Positions 9,962 through 19,175 are shown, numbered from the stretch's first letter. The stretch: DNA of 64,000 nt from CAYJCL01 sp964370475 (GCA_964370475.1 CAYJJI010000004.1:1-64000); one strand, 5' to 3'. Notes: generated from the sequence alone by a model not told the origin. Made by a program: numbers and translations.

Positions 9962-10175
9962 ACTATTAATAGAAATAAATAAAAAAATATTAGAAGGAAC
10001 AGATGAAGAAAATAAACGTTTCACACTAATTAAAGAAATATATTTAAAAGATAATTTTAATTCACTACCACCAGATACAATTCTAAATATAATAGAAGAA
10101 TTAAAATTAAATAAAGACATATTTAATGAAATATTGAATAATAACATGATTGATCTTGAAAATATCGATATATAA
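9951..10175 (+). CDS. Small acidic protein, unknown
   Basis: A 74-residue protein overlapping the end of the transglutaminase-like gene by 11 bases, with ribosome site tggagtg before the ATG. It is predicted mainly helical (LLIEINKKILEGTDEENKRF, then IIEELKLNKDIFNEI), with no Cys, no membrane segment and no motif I recognise. Overlap and co-direction suggest a partner or regulator of the upstream protein; this is inference. Shortness and composition leave some doubt, but the start context is good. Confidence 0.6.
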   Translation: MEDKLLIEINKKILEGTDEENKRFTLIKEIYLKDNFNSLPPDTILNIIEELKLNKDIFNEILNNNMIDLENIDI

Positions 10176-10197
10176 GCTATTAAATGATATAATTTCA

Positions 10198-10226
10198 TTG
10201 TTAATTCAATGACTATTTGATAAAAT
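10198..10226 (+). promoter_or_regulatory. lepA promoter
   Basis: TTGTTA (10198-10203), 17-base spacer, TAAAAT (10221-10226) with TGa in front. A second extended -10 (TGaTATAAT, 10185-10193) lies just upstream. Confidence 0.7.
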
Positions 10227-10247
10227 AGATTAGAAAAAGGTGAATTT

Positions 10248-12044
10248 ATGCAACAAAAAAATATAAGAAATTTCTCGATAATTGCTCATATAGACCATGG
10301 AAAATCAACGTTAGCAGATCGTATATTAGAAATGACTGGAGCGATTAATGAACACGAAAAACAAGATCAACTATTAGATAGTATGGATCTAGAACGTGAA
10401 CGTGGTATTACTATAAAATTAAATGCAGTCCAATTAAAGACTAAATATCAAGATGAAGAATATATTCTTCACTTAATAGATACTCCAGGACATGTAGATT
10501 TTTCGTATGAAGTTTCAAGAAGTCTAGCTGCTTGTGAAGGTGCTATATTAGTAGTAGATGCTGCTCAAGGTATAGAAGCACAAACACTTGCAAATCTATA
10601 CCTTGCAATGAATAATGATTTAACAATAATTCCAGTAATAAATAAAATTGATTTACCTAATGCAGATGTTGATAAAGTACGCGAAGAACTGGAAAGAGTA
10701 TTAGGTTTTAAAAAAGAAGAAGTAATACTTTGTAGTGGAAAAACAGGTGTAGGAGTAGATAAATTGATAGAAGCTATCATCGAAAGGATCCCAGCACCAA
10801 AAATAGAAAATGAAAAACCACTAAGAGCACTTATATTTGATAGTTACTTTGATCCATACAGAGGAGTAGTAGCTTTAGTAAGAATTATGGATGGAAGTAT
10901 TAAACTAAAAGATAAGATGAAAATGATGGCTACTAACGCCGAATTTGAAGTAGTAGAGTTAGGAATATCGACTCCGCATGAATTAAAAAAACAAGAATTA
11001 ATATCAGGAGAAGTAGGGTTCATTTCAGCGAGTATTAAAGATATAGGATTAGTCAATGTTGGAGATACTATAACATTATCTAAAAAACCATCAACAGAAC
11101 CATTACCAGGGTATCAACCAATGAAACCGATGGTTTATTCAGGATTGTTCCCGGTAGAACCAAATAAGTTTCCAGCACTAAGAGAAGCACTAGATAAGTT
11201 AAAACTTAATGATGCGGCATTAAACTTCGAACCGGAAACTTCAGATGCATTAGGGTTTGGATTTAGATGTGGATTTTTAGGATTACTTCACATGGAAATT
11301 ATAATGACAAGACTGGAAAGAGAATTTGGAATTAATATAATTGCAACAAGTCCATCAGTTATTTACGAAGTAATTAAAACAGACGATAAAAAAATCTTAA
11401 TAGATTCACCAACCAAAATGCCAGATAGAGGAGCTATTAAAGAAATATCAGAACCATACATTAGAACAAATATCTTTGTTCCAAGTGAATATGTCGGAGC
11501 AATAATGGAACTATGCCAAGACAAAAGAGGACAATATATTAGTATGGATTACATCAATGAAACTAGAGTTAATATTCATTATGATATCCCACTAGCAGAA
11601 ATAGTGTATGACTTCTTTGATAAATTAAAATCATCAACTAAAGGTTACGCATCATTCGATTATGAAATAATCGGATATAAGCCTTCTAACTTAGTAAAAA
11701 TGGATATATTAATAAACAATCAAATAGTAGATGCACTATCAATAATTGTTCACAAAGATTTTGCTTATGATAGAGGAAAATCTGTTACAGAAAGTCTGAA
11801 GAAAATAATCCCAAGACAAATGTTCCAGGTACCAATTCAAGCTAGTATTGGAGCAAAAGTAATTGCAAGAGAAAATATATCAGCAATGAGAAAAAATGTA
11901 CTAGCAAAATGTTATGGTGGAGACATAACTAGAAAAAGAAAACTACTAGAAAAACAAAAAGAAGGAAAAAAGAAAATGAAAATGATTGGTAATGTAGAAA
12001 TACCACAAGAAGCCTTTTTAGCAGTATTAAAGGTGGAAAAATAA
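10248..12044 (+). CDS. lepA: Elongation factor 4 (LepA)
   Basis: A 598-residue translational GTPase of normal length that acts on stalled or mistranslocated ribosomes. G1 IAHIDHGKSTLADR at ~12-25, RERGITIK switch region, DTPGHVDF (G3) near 80-87, NKIDLP (G4) near 133. The LepA-specific C-terminal domain carries LAKCYGGDITRKRKLLEKQKEGKKKMK. Own promoter and aaaaagg ribosome site. The stop shares a base with the next ATG. Confidence 0.97.
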   Translation: MQQKNIRNFSIIAHIDHGKSTLADRILEMTGAINEHEKQDQLLDSMDLERERGITIKLNAVQLKTKYQDEEYILHLIDTPGHVDFSYEVSRSLAACEGAILVVDAAQGIEAQTLANLYLAMNNDLTIIPVINKIDLPNADVDKVREELERVLGFKKEEVILCSGKTGVGVDKLIEAIIERIPAPKIENEKPLRALIFDSYFDPYRGVVALVRIMDGSIKLKDKMKMMATNAEFEVVELGISTPHELKKQELISGEVGFISASIKDIGLVNVGDTITLSKKPSTEPLPGYQPMKPMVYSGLFPVEPNKFPALREALDKLKLNDAALNFEPETSDALGFGFRCGFLGLLHMEIIMTRLEREFGINIIATSPSVIYEVIKTDDKKILIDSPTKMPDRGAIKEISEPYIRTNIFVPSEYVGAIMELCQDKRGQYISMDYINETRVNIHYDIPLAEIVYDFFDKLKSSTKGYASFDYEIIGYKPSNLVKMDILINNQIVDALSIIVHKDFAYDRGKSVTESLKKIIPRQMFQVPIQASIGAKVIARENISAMRKNVLAKCYGGDITRKRKLLEKQKEGKKKMKMIGNVEIPQEAFLAVLKVEK

Positions 12045-12829
12045 TGGAATATAGTGATAAAAAAACAATTATACTAAAACAATTTGATATAAATAGGAGC
12101 TATACAATTGATGAATTATGTGCAATTACTTTATTAGACAAAGCAACAGTGAGTAGAGTGATTCATAATCAGATATTAAATGTAGTAAAAGAGTATATAA
12201 AAATCAATCCTAATATAACACTAGAAGAAATAGCTAATGATTCAAAAATGCCATTATCAATAGTTGAAAAATGTTATGACAAAGCTACAAATAAAATGAG
12301 TCAAAATCAAAAAATCAAACTAGTAGTAGATACATTCTTATATTATAATGGAAACATAACAACAAGAGGATTAGCCAACCTACTGGATTTACCAAAATCA
12401 ACAATTAGAAGATGCCTTCATCATGAAAAAGTAGCAATGCTATATGACGAAAACATCAAAAATACAGTAGAAAAATTAATTGACCTAAATGAAGAACAAA
12501 GAGGTTTTGACAACGGCTATATTTCAAGTATTATTAATGAAAGAATATACAATCCAGAAGAAAGGCGTTTTCTAGGTTCAACCCCTAAATATGATGAATC
12601 TACAACATTGAAAATAACTATATCAATAAAAATAGCCAAATTTTTATTTACAAATTTTGAAATATATAATACCTTAGAAGAATCAGAAAAAGATATATCT
12701 AAAATATTTAAAATAGATTCAAATGCATTTTATCAAGCGATAGAAATTTTAAAACAATACGATAACAAATTATATAGTGCATTAAATTCAGTTTATAAAA
12801 TAGAAACGCCAGGTATTGGAGGTAGATAA
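12044..12829 (+). CDS. Multi-HTH protein, SpoIIID-like central segment
   Basis: A 261-residue protein of unknown role that seems to consist of successive helix-turn-helix units. The first is residues ~17-45 (TIDELCAITLLDKATVSRVI), a second ~58-80 (TLEEIANDSKMPLSIVEKC), a third ~92-135 (GNITTRGLANLLDLPKSTIRRCLHH followed by helical NTVEKLIDLNEEQRG). The third resembles the SpoIIID regulator layout, where an HTH precedes a basic helix and the words LxxNExxRG. A weaker fourth unit lies near 210-240. It starts on the last base of lepA and hemW follows after one base, so it is in the lepA-hemW transcript. It is probably DNA-binding; a structural role cannot be excluded. Confidence 0.55.
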   Translation: MEYSDKKTIILKQFDINRSYTIDELCAITLLDKATVSRVIHNQILNVVKEYIKINPNITLEEIANDSKMPLSIVEKCYDKATNKMSQNQKIKLVVDTFLYYNGNITTRGLANLLDLPKSTIRRCLHHEKVAMLYDENIKNTVEKLIDLNEEQRGFDNGYISSIINERIYNPEERRFLGSTPKYDESTTLKITISIKIAKFLFTNFEIYNTLEESEKDISKIFKIDSNAFYQAIEILKQYDNKLYSALNSVYKIETPGIGGR

Positions 12830-12830
12830 T

Positions 12831-13907
12831 ATGAATCATATGTATATTCATATTCCGTTTTGTAAAAGCATCTGCTCTTACTGTGATTTTCCTAAAATTC
12901 TAGATTTACCAGTTTTTATAACAAAATATTTAAATTCATTGTTAAAAGAAATAACAGAAAAATACATGAACGAAGAAATAGAAACGTTATATGTTGGTGG
13001 AGGAACACCAAGTTGCTTATCTAATAAAGATTTAAATTATTTAATTGATATATTAAGTATAGTGAAATTAAAAGAAAACGCAGAAATAACATTCGAATGT
13101 AATTTAAATGATATTACTGAAGAATTATTAAATAATTTAAAAAGACTAAAAGTAACAAGACTGAGCATTGGAATTCAATCCTTCAACGAAAAAAAATTAA
13201 AATTTTTAGAAAGAAATCACACATATAAAGACGCAGAAGAAAAGCTTAAATTATGTCGTGAACATGGATTTAATAATATAAATTTAGATTTAATCTATGG
13301 AGTGCCAAACGAAGCAATTGGTACATTAAGAAAAGATCTAGATTTATTTATAAAGTTAAATCCAGAACATATCAGTACTTATGCATTAATTATTGAAGAT
13401 AACACCAAAATAGCTATTCAAGGTATAAACCCAATAGATGAAGATTTAGATAGTGAAATGTACGAACTAATAAGAAAAAAACTAAAAAATTACAATCACT
13501 ATGAAATCAGTAATTTTTCAAAAAAAAATTATGAATCCCTTCATAATTTAGCTTATTGGAAAAATAAAGAGTACTATGGATTTGGATTGGGTGCTCATGG
13601 ATATATTAATAGTGTAAGATATCAAAACACCAAAAATATGAATAAATACATAAATAATCAATTTTTATATAAAGAAGAAGTACTAAGTAATCAAGATATA
13701 CTAGATAATGAAATTATGCTAGGATTTAGATTGATTAACGGTATCAACCTTCAAGACTTTTACAATAAATATGAAAAAAATATTCAAGATGTATATGATG
13801 TACAAGAACTGATAAAAAATAAAGAACTAGTTTATCAAGATGGATATCTAAAAATCCATCCTGATAAAATATATATAATGAATGAAATATTGATTAAACT
13901 ATTATAA
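12831..13907 (+). CDS. hemW: HemW-type radical SAM protein
   Basis: Radical SAM protein, 358 residues from the chosen ATG. The cluster motif C-x3-C-x2-C appears as CKSICSYCDF within the first 20 residues, and VGGGTPS, ECN and SIGIQSFN motifs follow in the HemW/HemN order. HemW binds heme and inserts it into respiratory enzymes; it is not the oxygen-independent coproporphyrinogen oxidase with which it is often confused. An in-frame TTG at 12816 exists, but GGAGGT at 12818-12823 with a 7-base spacer points to ATG 12831. The position after lepA is conserved in Bacilli. Confidence 0.9.
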   Translation: MNHMYIHIPFCKSICSYCDFPKILDLPVFITKYLNSLLKEITEKYMNEEIETLYVGGGTPSCLSNKDLNYLIDILSIVKLKENAEITFECNLNDITEELLNNLKRLKVTRLSIGIQSFNEKKLKFLERNHTYKDAEEKLKLCREHGFNNINLDLIYGVPNEAIGTLRKDLDLFIKLNPEHISTYALIIEDNTKIAIQGINPIDEDLDSEMYELIRKKLKNYNHYEISNFSKKNYESLHNLAYWKNKEYYGFGLGAHGYINSVRYQNTKNMNKYINNQFLYKEEVLSNQDILDNEIMLGFRLINGINLQDFYNKYEKNIQDVYDVQELIKNKELVYQDGYLKIHPDKIYIMNEILIKLL

Positions 13908-13939
13908 AACATCTAATATAATATATTAGGTGATTTTTT

Positions 13940-14542
13940 ATGCTAATAGCCCATAGAGGAGAAGTAACTAAATATACAAAAGAAAATACATACAATGCAG
14001 TATATAATGCACTAATGAGTGATAAATATGATGGAGTAGAAATAGACATAAGACAAACAAAAGATAAAAAGTTAGTTCTAGTTCACGATCCTATCTATAA
14101 AAATAAATTAATAAGAAATACTAACTATAATAAACTGAAAAAAGACTTAACTCTTCTAGACGATATCTTAAAAATAAAAACGAATAAAATAATACTGATA
14201 GAAATAAAAGATACAAATATCAACAAACAAAAACTAATCAATAAACTAAATAAATATAAAAATATCTATGTAATGAGTTTTAATAAAAAATATATCCAAG
14301 AACTATCAAAACTAAATCATAAATTCAAACTAGGTTATTTAAATTATATAATTAATAGCGAAGATAACTATAAAGAATATGACTTCATATGTTTGTTAAA
14401 CAGAATAATAACTAATAAAATAATAGATTACTTTACTAAAGAAAAAATAGAAATATTCAGCTACGGAATATTCAAAGAAGTAAAAATAAATAACCAAATA
14501 AATTATATCGTGGATGAAAATGATAAAATCCTCTTTACATGA
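13940..14542 (+). CDS. Glycerophosphodiester phosphodiesterase-like protein
   Basis: A 200-residue TIM-barrel GDPD-family protein, cytoplasmic (no signal). The key motifs are HRGEVTKYTKENT at the N-terminus (H5, R6, E15), GVEIDI (E34, D36) and LVHD (H49). It hydrolyses glycerophosphodiesters to glycerol-3-phosphate and an alcohol, which fits phospholipid or LTA turnover. The C-terminus is shorter than the usual ~240 residues and diverged, so activity is likely but not certain. Ribosome site aggtgat. An AT-only inverted repeat (13913-13929) touches this site. Confidence 0.85.
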   Translation: MLIAHRGEVTKYTKENTYNAVYNALMSDKYDGVEIDIRQTKDKKLVLVHDPIYKNKLIRNTNYNKLKKDLTLLDDILKIKTNKIILIEIKDTNINKQKLINKLNKYKNIYVMSFNKKYIQELSKLNHKFKLGYLNYIINSEDNYKEYDFICLLNRIITNKIIDYFTKEKIEIFSYGIFKEVKINNQINYIVDENDKILFT

Positions 14543-14559
14543 ACCTATAATGAAAATAA

Positions 14560-14588
14560 TTGATTAAAAATTTTTTTTAAGATATAAT
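14560..14588 (+). promoter_or_regulatory. Promoter of the paired repeat-protein genes
   Basis: TTGATT (14560-14565), 17 bases, TATAAT (14583-14588). A second TATAAT overlaps at 14590-14595. The ATG lies 16 bases after the first -10, so the leader is very short. Confidence 0.65.
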
Positions 14589-14604
14589 TATAATAGGTGA
14601 TAGT

Positions 14605-16635
14605 ATGATAGAAAATAACGATATTCTAGAAGAAACGAAAGAAGTAGAAGAATTAGTTGAATTAGAGGAAAAAAATTCTGAAGAAGTAATTGAAGAAAAA
14701 CCTGAAAAAAAGAATTTGATTACTAAAATAAAAGAACTAAGTCCTAAAAAGAAAATATTATTTATAGTAATACCATTAGTATTAATCTTAACTATATTAA
14801 TAATAATCTTTTTTGTTATCAATAAAGAAGAGGAAAATGAACCAGTAATAAAAGATCCAGAAGAATCAATTGTTATAGAAAAAGAAAATTATATTTATGA
14901 AGATGGGAAACTTACTTTGTTAAGTGATGGCTCAGAAGTTGGTTTTTACGAATGTGAAAACAAAGATGAAAATCTATGTTATGTAGCATACTACAATGGA
15001 GAAACAAAATTAAATCAACCATTATATGTTGATGAATCTAAAGAACCAATAAAAATACCTACTAAAGTATATGATAAATATGTGTTCATCTTTGATAATG
15101 AAGATGATGAAGGTAACTTCAAGTTAATTGATTTAAGTTCTAATGAAACAATAGGAAATTTTATTTCAATTAAAAATGCAAAAATTAATGATGTAGAATA
15201 CTTAATATTACAAGATGAAAATAATAACTATGGATTATATGATATAGAAACAATGGAAAACATTCTTACAAAAGAATATACATTTTTAGACCACTTAGAT
15301 GGCCAAAACAACCTTATAGCATATGATGCAACATCAGCGTACATAATTGATATAAGTGGAAAAGAATTAACAACAGCAATAAATGGAGAAGTTAAAGTAT
15401 ATAATGATAAATACTTAGCTAATTATCAATTCAATTCTTATAAACTAAGTGATTATCTATTAGAAACTATCAAAGAAAACATAGATTATATAACACTAGA
15501 AGAAGACTATTATACATATGTAGATGGAAGAAATTTATATCTTGAAAGTTATGATGGAATTAAGTATAACCAAGGAGATATTAGTTTAATAGATGGAAAC
15601 TTTGAAGAATTATACATATTTAATGAATTTAATGAAAAAATAGATGAAGACTTTAATTATAGAACGGAAAAAACATCGCAAGATATTCTAGTAACTGTAA
15701 AATCTACAGAAGAAAATGAAGAATATGCAATAAAAATTAAAGATGGAGAAGTTTCAAAAAGTTTAAGTTATCATAGTTATTACGATGGAAAAATTTATTT
15801 TTATGGAGACCAAGAAAAAACTCAACCACTAGGTTCATATACATGTAAAAATAAAAATTCATTAGGAAATAACACCCTTGAAACTTGTTATCCAGCAGAA
15901 GATGCTAAAACAGATTTATCTTATGACTATAAAGATACAACAAAAGCTACTTATACAATGCCTATAATAAACAATCAATACGTATTTATTCAAGATGGTT
16001 CTAAAATAGCTTTATATGATTTAAAAAGTGGTCAAGATATAATATATTCATATGATTCAGTAAATATTGTATATGACACAGTATACCCAACACTAACACC
16101 AATAATAGTTAATAACGTTGATGTTATAGCAACAAACGAGTCATTAAAATTCGGAGTGATAAATATATCAACATCAGTTACTCCAAAACATCAATTTCAA
16201 TATACATATATAAGTAGATTAAATACAGGATATGCTCTTCAAAATGAAGGCTCATGGGAATTAGTAAATGATAACGGCAACAGATATCCGAACTTCCCAG
16301 GAGTAATAAAACATCAAGAAGATAGTTATTTAATAGTAGATAACAATGGAGAAGATTTTATTTACGATTTGGGTGGTAACAAAATAAGTGATCAAGGATT
16401 TGAGTATATAAAGATAAATAGTAATTATAGATTGTTCGCAGGAATAAAAAATAACAAATTATATGTATACGAAACAAATGGAACACCGACTAGTACTTAT
16501 GGAGACGCAGTCATAGCAAATTTAGATGGTGAAGAACCAATAAAATTTATTAACGCAAGCACAGTGGCTGTATTAATAGATGAAGAAAACTATCAAAATT
16601 TCACAATAACATTAGGAGGATCTAATGGCAGCTAA
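14605..16635 (+). CDS. Membrane-anchored protein with two copies of a GxYxC / WG-like repeat module
   Basis: A 676-residue single-pass protein. An acidic cytoplasmic tail (1-45) is followed by a Lys-rich stop and one strong membrane helix (51-73), then an outer domain. The outer part holds two long similar halves. Each begins with a Cys pair motif (GFYECENKDENLCYVAYY near 113-130, and GSYTCKNKNSLGNNTLETC near 410-430) and continues with beta-rich WG-like repeats such as NNNYGLYDIET (207-217) and GSWELVNDNGN. The paralogue downstream has one copy. Repeats of this kind usually bind ligands or other proteins; no enzyme motif is seen. Ribosome site aggtgat. Overlaps the next gene by 11 bases. Confidence 0.65.
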   Translation: MIENNDILEETKEVEELVELEEKNSEEVIEEKPEKKNLITKIKELSPKKKILFIVIPLVLILTILIIIFFVINKEEENEPVIKDPEESIVIEKENYIYEDGKLTLLSDGSEVGFYECENKDENLCYVAYYNGETKLNQPLYVDESKEPIKIPTKVYDKYVFIFDNEDDEGNFKLIDLSSNETIGNFISIKNAKINDVEYLILQDENNNYGLYDIETMENILTKEYTFLDHLDGQNNLIAYDATSAYIIDISGKELTTAINGEVKVYNDKYLANYQFNSYKLSDYLLETIKENIDYITLEEDYYTYVDGRNLYLESYDGIKYNQGDISLIDGNFEELYIFNEFNEKIDEDFNYRTEKTSQDILVTVKSTEENEEYAIKIKDGEVSKSLSYHSYYDGKIYFYGDQEKTQPLGSYTCKNKNSLGNNTLETCYPAEDAKTDLSYDYKDTTKATYTMPIINNQYVFIQDGSKIALYDLKSGQDIIYSYDSVNIVYDTVYPTLTPIIVNNVDVIATNESLKFGVINISTSVTPKHQFQYTYISRLNTGYALQNEGSWELVNDNGNRYPNFPGVIKHQEDSYLIVDNNGEDFIYDLGGNKISDQGFEYIKINSNYRLFAGIKNNKLYVYETNGTPTSTYGDAVIANLDGEEPIKFINASTVAVLIDEENYQNFTITLGGSNGS

Positions 16636-17536
16636 TAAAACAGTATCGCTAGTAATAATAATAATATTATTACTAGCAACAATAACTGCTATAGTACTAG
16701 GTGTATATGGAAAAACACAAACACCAGAAGTAAAAAATGAAATATTAGAGTTTACAGTAGGGAATGTAAAAATTGGTGAATACACTTGTACTAGCGGTGG
16801 ATATTGCACAGTAGCACCAGAAACTATTGATGATAAATCACTTGATTTTTATAACGACTCATCAATTGATAAATTAGAAGTTATGAATAATAAGTACGCA
16901 TTTGTATTAGATGGAAAAGATTTAACTACTACTGATATTAAAATACATGACTTAATTAACAACACAACAATAGGAGAATACCAACAAATAAAAAATTACA
17001 CAGTAGGAATAGAAGATAATATTTTAATAGTAAAAAAATCAGGATATTGGGGACTTATTAAATTAACAGAAACGGGTATCGAAGAATTAATTCCTAATCA
17101 ATATGATTATATAGGTCTTCATAATGTAATGAATAACGACCAACAATTAATAAATGATGAATTCCTAGTATTAAGTAATGATAAATATATGATATTAAAT
17201 CCTAACGGATTAGAATTAAGTACATCGTTTGATGACGAAATAATTGCTTATAATGGGAATTATTTAATTACTAAAAACAATGAATTTTCATTATATGATT
17301 ATCGCGGCAACGAACTATTAATTGATATTAGAGCAGAAAATATTATTCTTCTTGGAAGATATGCTGCAGTATATGACCAAGAAGAAAAAGAAGTAAAAAT
17401 AATAGAAATATCATCAGAAACAGTATCAAGTAGTTACGAATATTCAGAAATAAATGAGATTACAATTGAGATTCAAAACGGCATCGCAAATGTAATATCT
17501 GAAGGAGAAATAATAGATCAAATAAGACTATCTTAA
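16625..17536 (+). CDS. Membrane-anchored single-module paralogue of the upstream protein
   Basis: A 303-residue protein with a short N-terminus and one membrane helix (about 7-27). The outer domain begins with GEYTCTSGGYCTV and continues with NTTIGEYQQIKN and SGYWGLIKLTE. These align with ECENKDENLC, NETIGNFISIKN and NNNYGLYDIET of the preceding gene in the same order, so the two genes are tandem paralogues. Strong ribosome site aggagg, inside the upstream gene. Unknown function; a shared outer complex is inferred from overlap and similarity. Confidence 0.65.
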   Translation: MAANKTVSLVIIIILLLATITAIVLGVYGKTQTPEVKNEILEFTVGNVKIGEYTCTSGGYCTVAPETIDDKSLDFYNDSSIDKLEVMNNKYAFVLDGKDLTTTDIKIHDLINNTTIGEYQQIKNYTVGIEDNILIVKKSGYWGLIKLTETGIEELIPNQYDYIGLHNVMNNDQQLINDEFLVLSNDKYMILNPNGLELSTSFDDEIIAYNGNYLITKNNEFSLYDYRGNELLIDIRAENIILLGRYAAVYDQEEKEVKIIEISSETVSSSYEYSEINEITIEIQNGIANVISEGEIIDQIRLS

Positions 17537-17550
17537 TAGATAGTTTTTTT
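17527..17550 (+). terminator. Rho-independent terminator before the heat-shock operon
   Basis: 7-bp stem (17527-17533 with 17538-17544), 4-base loop, seven Ts. It contains the upstream stop codon. Confidence 0.8.
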
Positions 17551-17575
17551 ATTTGACAAAATTAGCAGGTATATA

Positions 17576-17604
17576 TTGACAAGTGCTAATCATAATATTA
17601 TAAT
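17576..17604 (+). promoter_or_regulatory. hrcA operon promoter
   Basis: TTGACA (17576-17581), 17-base spacer, TATAAT (17599-17604): full consensus, sigma-A type. The spacer holds a GTGCTAA CIRCE half-site. Confidence 0.9.
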
Positions 17605-17608
17605 AGAA

Positions 17609-17635
17609 TTAGCACTTGAACAACGAGGGTGCTAG
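17609..17635 (+). promoter_or_regulatory. CIRCE operator (HrcA site)
   Basis: TTAGCACTT, 9 bases, GGGTGCTAG. It matches the TTAGCACTC-N9-GAGTGCTAA consensus in layout and most bases. It lies just after the -10 and before hrcA. Extra half-sites lie upstream at 17562 and 17581. Confidence 0.85.
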
Positions 17636-17647
17636 ATTAGGTGACTT

Positions 17648-18676
17648 ATGGACGAAAGAAAAAAAGAACTTTTGAAAAGTATTGTTGAATCGTATATTAA
17701 AACCGCTAAACCAGTTGGTAGTAAACAACTTGCAAAAAAACTGAAATTATCATCAGCGACAATCAGAAATGAAATGTCAGGTTTAGAAAATCTTGGGTAC
17801 GTACTAAAGAATCATATTTCTTCAGGTCGGGTTCCAAGTGAAGAAGGGTATAAATACTATGTAGACAACCTTATGAAACCAAAAGAGTTAACTGGTGAAG
17901 ATATGTTGAAAATTCAAACAATTTTCAAAAATAACGAACTAAAAGTTAGCGACACAATAACTAAATGTATGGATATAATTTCAGAAATTACTAACTATAC
18001 AAGTGTTGTACTTGGTAAAAACTCAAAAGATAATAACTTACAACAAATAAGTATTGTTCCTATCGACAATTATAAAATTGTCGCACTGATTTGTACTAAT
18101 AAAGGAATAGTTTTAAATAAACAAATAACCTTAAGTGAGAATTCAAAAATTCAAGAAATTATTAAAACAGGTGAAATAATCAATAAAATGCTAATTGGTA
18201 CACCAATAGATGATATTTCAAATAGATTAGAATTTGAAATAAAACCAATAATAGCTAAGACAATTTCACAATATGAAGCTGTTTATAACATTTTCTACGA
18301 CGCATTTAGTGATTTTAGTAATACAAATACTAATGTACATTTTAGCGGTAAAACAAACATATTAAAACAACCAGAATATGATAATATAGAAAATGTTAAA
18401 AAAATAATAAATAAATTTGAAGATGAATCACTGATTAGAAAAATCGAAAGCAAAAACGAAGGAATAAATATTTATATAGGAGAAGAAAACGAATTTGATC
18501 CAAATGTTACTGTGATAAAAAGTAAATATCATTTAAATGGTGAAGAAGGAACTATCGCAATAGTAGGTCCTAAAAGAATGGAATACGACAAGGTAGTTGG
18601 ATTACTTTCATACATAAATGATAATATAAATGAATTGTCAGTAGAAAAAGAGAGAGACGATGAAGAAGAAAAATAA
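17648..18676 (+). CDS. hrcA: Heat-inducible transcription repressor HrcA
   Basis: A 342-residue HrcA of normal length. The N-terminal winged HTH is seen in LSSATIRNEMSGLENLGYV (~35-53), with the SSGRVPSEEGYKYYVD motif next. The C-terminal GAF-like domain ends with GEEGTIAIVGPKRMEYDKVVGLL. HrcA binds CIRCE and is kept active by GroEL, which links chaperone supply to expression. The operator directly upstream implies autoregulation of this operon. Ribosome site aggtgac. The 3' end overlaps grpE by 17 bases. Confidence 0.96.
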   Translation: MDERKKELLKSIVESYIKTAKPVGSKQLAKKLKLSSATIRNEMSGLENLGYVLKNHISSGRVPSEEGYKYYVDNLMKPKELTGEDMLKIQTIFKNNELKVSDTITKCMDIISEITNYTSVVLGKNSKDNNLQQISIVPIDNYKIVALICTNKGIVLNKQITLSENSKIQEIIKTGEIINKMLIGTPIDDISNRLEFEIKPIIAKTISQYEAVYNIFYDAFSDFSNTNTNVHFSGKTNILKQPEYDNIENVKKIINKFEDESLIRKIESKNEGINIYIGEENEFDPNVTVIKSKYHLNGEEGTIAIVGPKRMEYDKVVGLLSYINDNINELSVEKERDDEEEK

Positions 18677-19175
18677 TGATGAAGCAGAAGTATTAGATAC
18701 CGAAGCACAAGAAACACCAATAGAACTAACAAACGAAGAAAAACTAATAAATGAAAATAGAGAACTTAATGATAAACTATTAAGACTTAATGCCGAAATT
18801 CAAAATATTAGAAGAAGAAATAGTGAAGAAGTAAGTCGTATGCTAAAGTACGAAGGGTTAGATTTTATCACTAAAACTATAGAGGTAGTAGATATCTTCG
18901 AAAGAGCTCTACAAACAAATACTCAAAGTGAGGAATTAATAAAATTCTTAAACGGATTTAAAATGATTTATGATAAATTCATGAATGTATTAAAAGAAAA
19001 TCAAGTAGAAGAAATAGAATGTTTAAATAAAGAATTTGATCCAAACACTATGGAAGCTGTTATGACAGAAGAAGTAGAAGGAGTAAGTAGTAATATAGTT
19101 ACTTCAGTAATGCAAAAAGGCTACATTTATAAAGATAAAGTAGTAAGACATGCAATGGTAAAAGTTGCACAATAA
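18660..19175 (+). CDS. grpE: GrpE nucleotide exchange factor
   Basis: A 171-residue GrpE. The long N-terminal helix (LINENRELNDKLLRLNAEIQNIRRR) forms the dimer stalk, and the C-terminal beta domain has GYIYKDKVVRHAMVKV. It releases ADP from DnaK. The start lies inside the end of hrcA; other ATGs near 18676 are out of frame, so this start is required. Confidence 0.94.
   Translation: MKKKNNDEAEVLDTEAQETPIELTNEEKLINENRELNDKLLRLNAEIQNIRRRNSEEVSRMLKYEGLDFITKTIEVVDIFERALQTNTQSEELIKFLNGFKMIYDKFMNVLKENQVEEIECLNKEFDPNTMEAVMTEEVEGVSSNIVTSVMQKGYIYKDKVVRHAMVKVAQ

Noticed and set aside
12816..12830. TTG start for hemW
   Set aside because: The TTG overlaps the GGAGGT that is well spaced for ATG 12831.
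13913..13929. Terminator or RBS-sequestering hairpin before the GDPD gene
   Set aside because: The inverted repeat is AT-only, almost loopless and without a clear T-run, so it is expected by chance in such AT-rich sequence.
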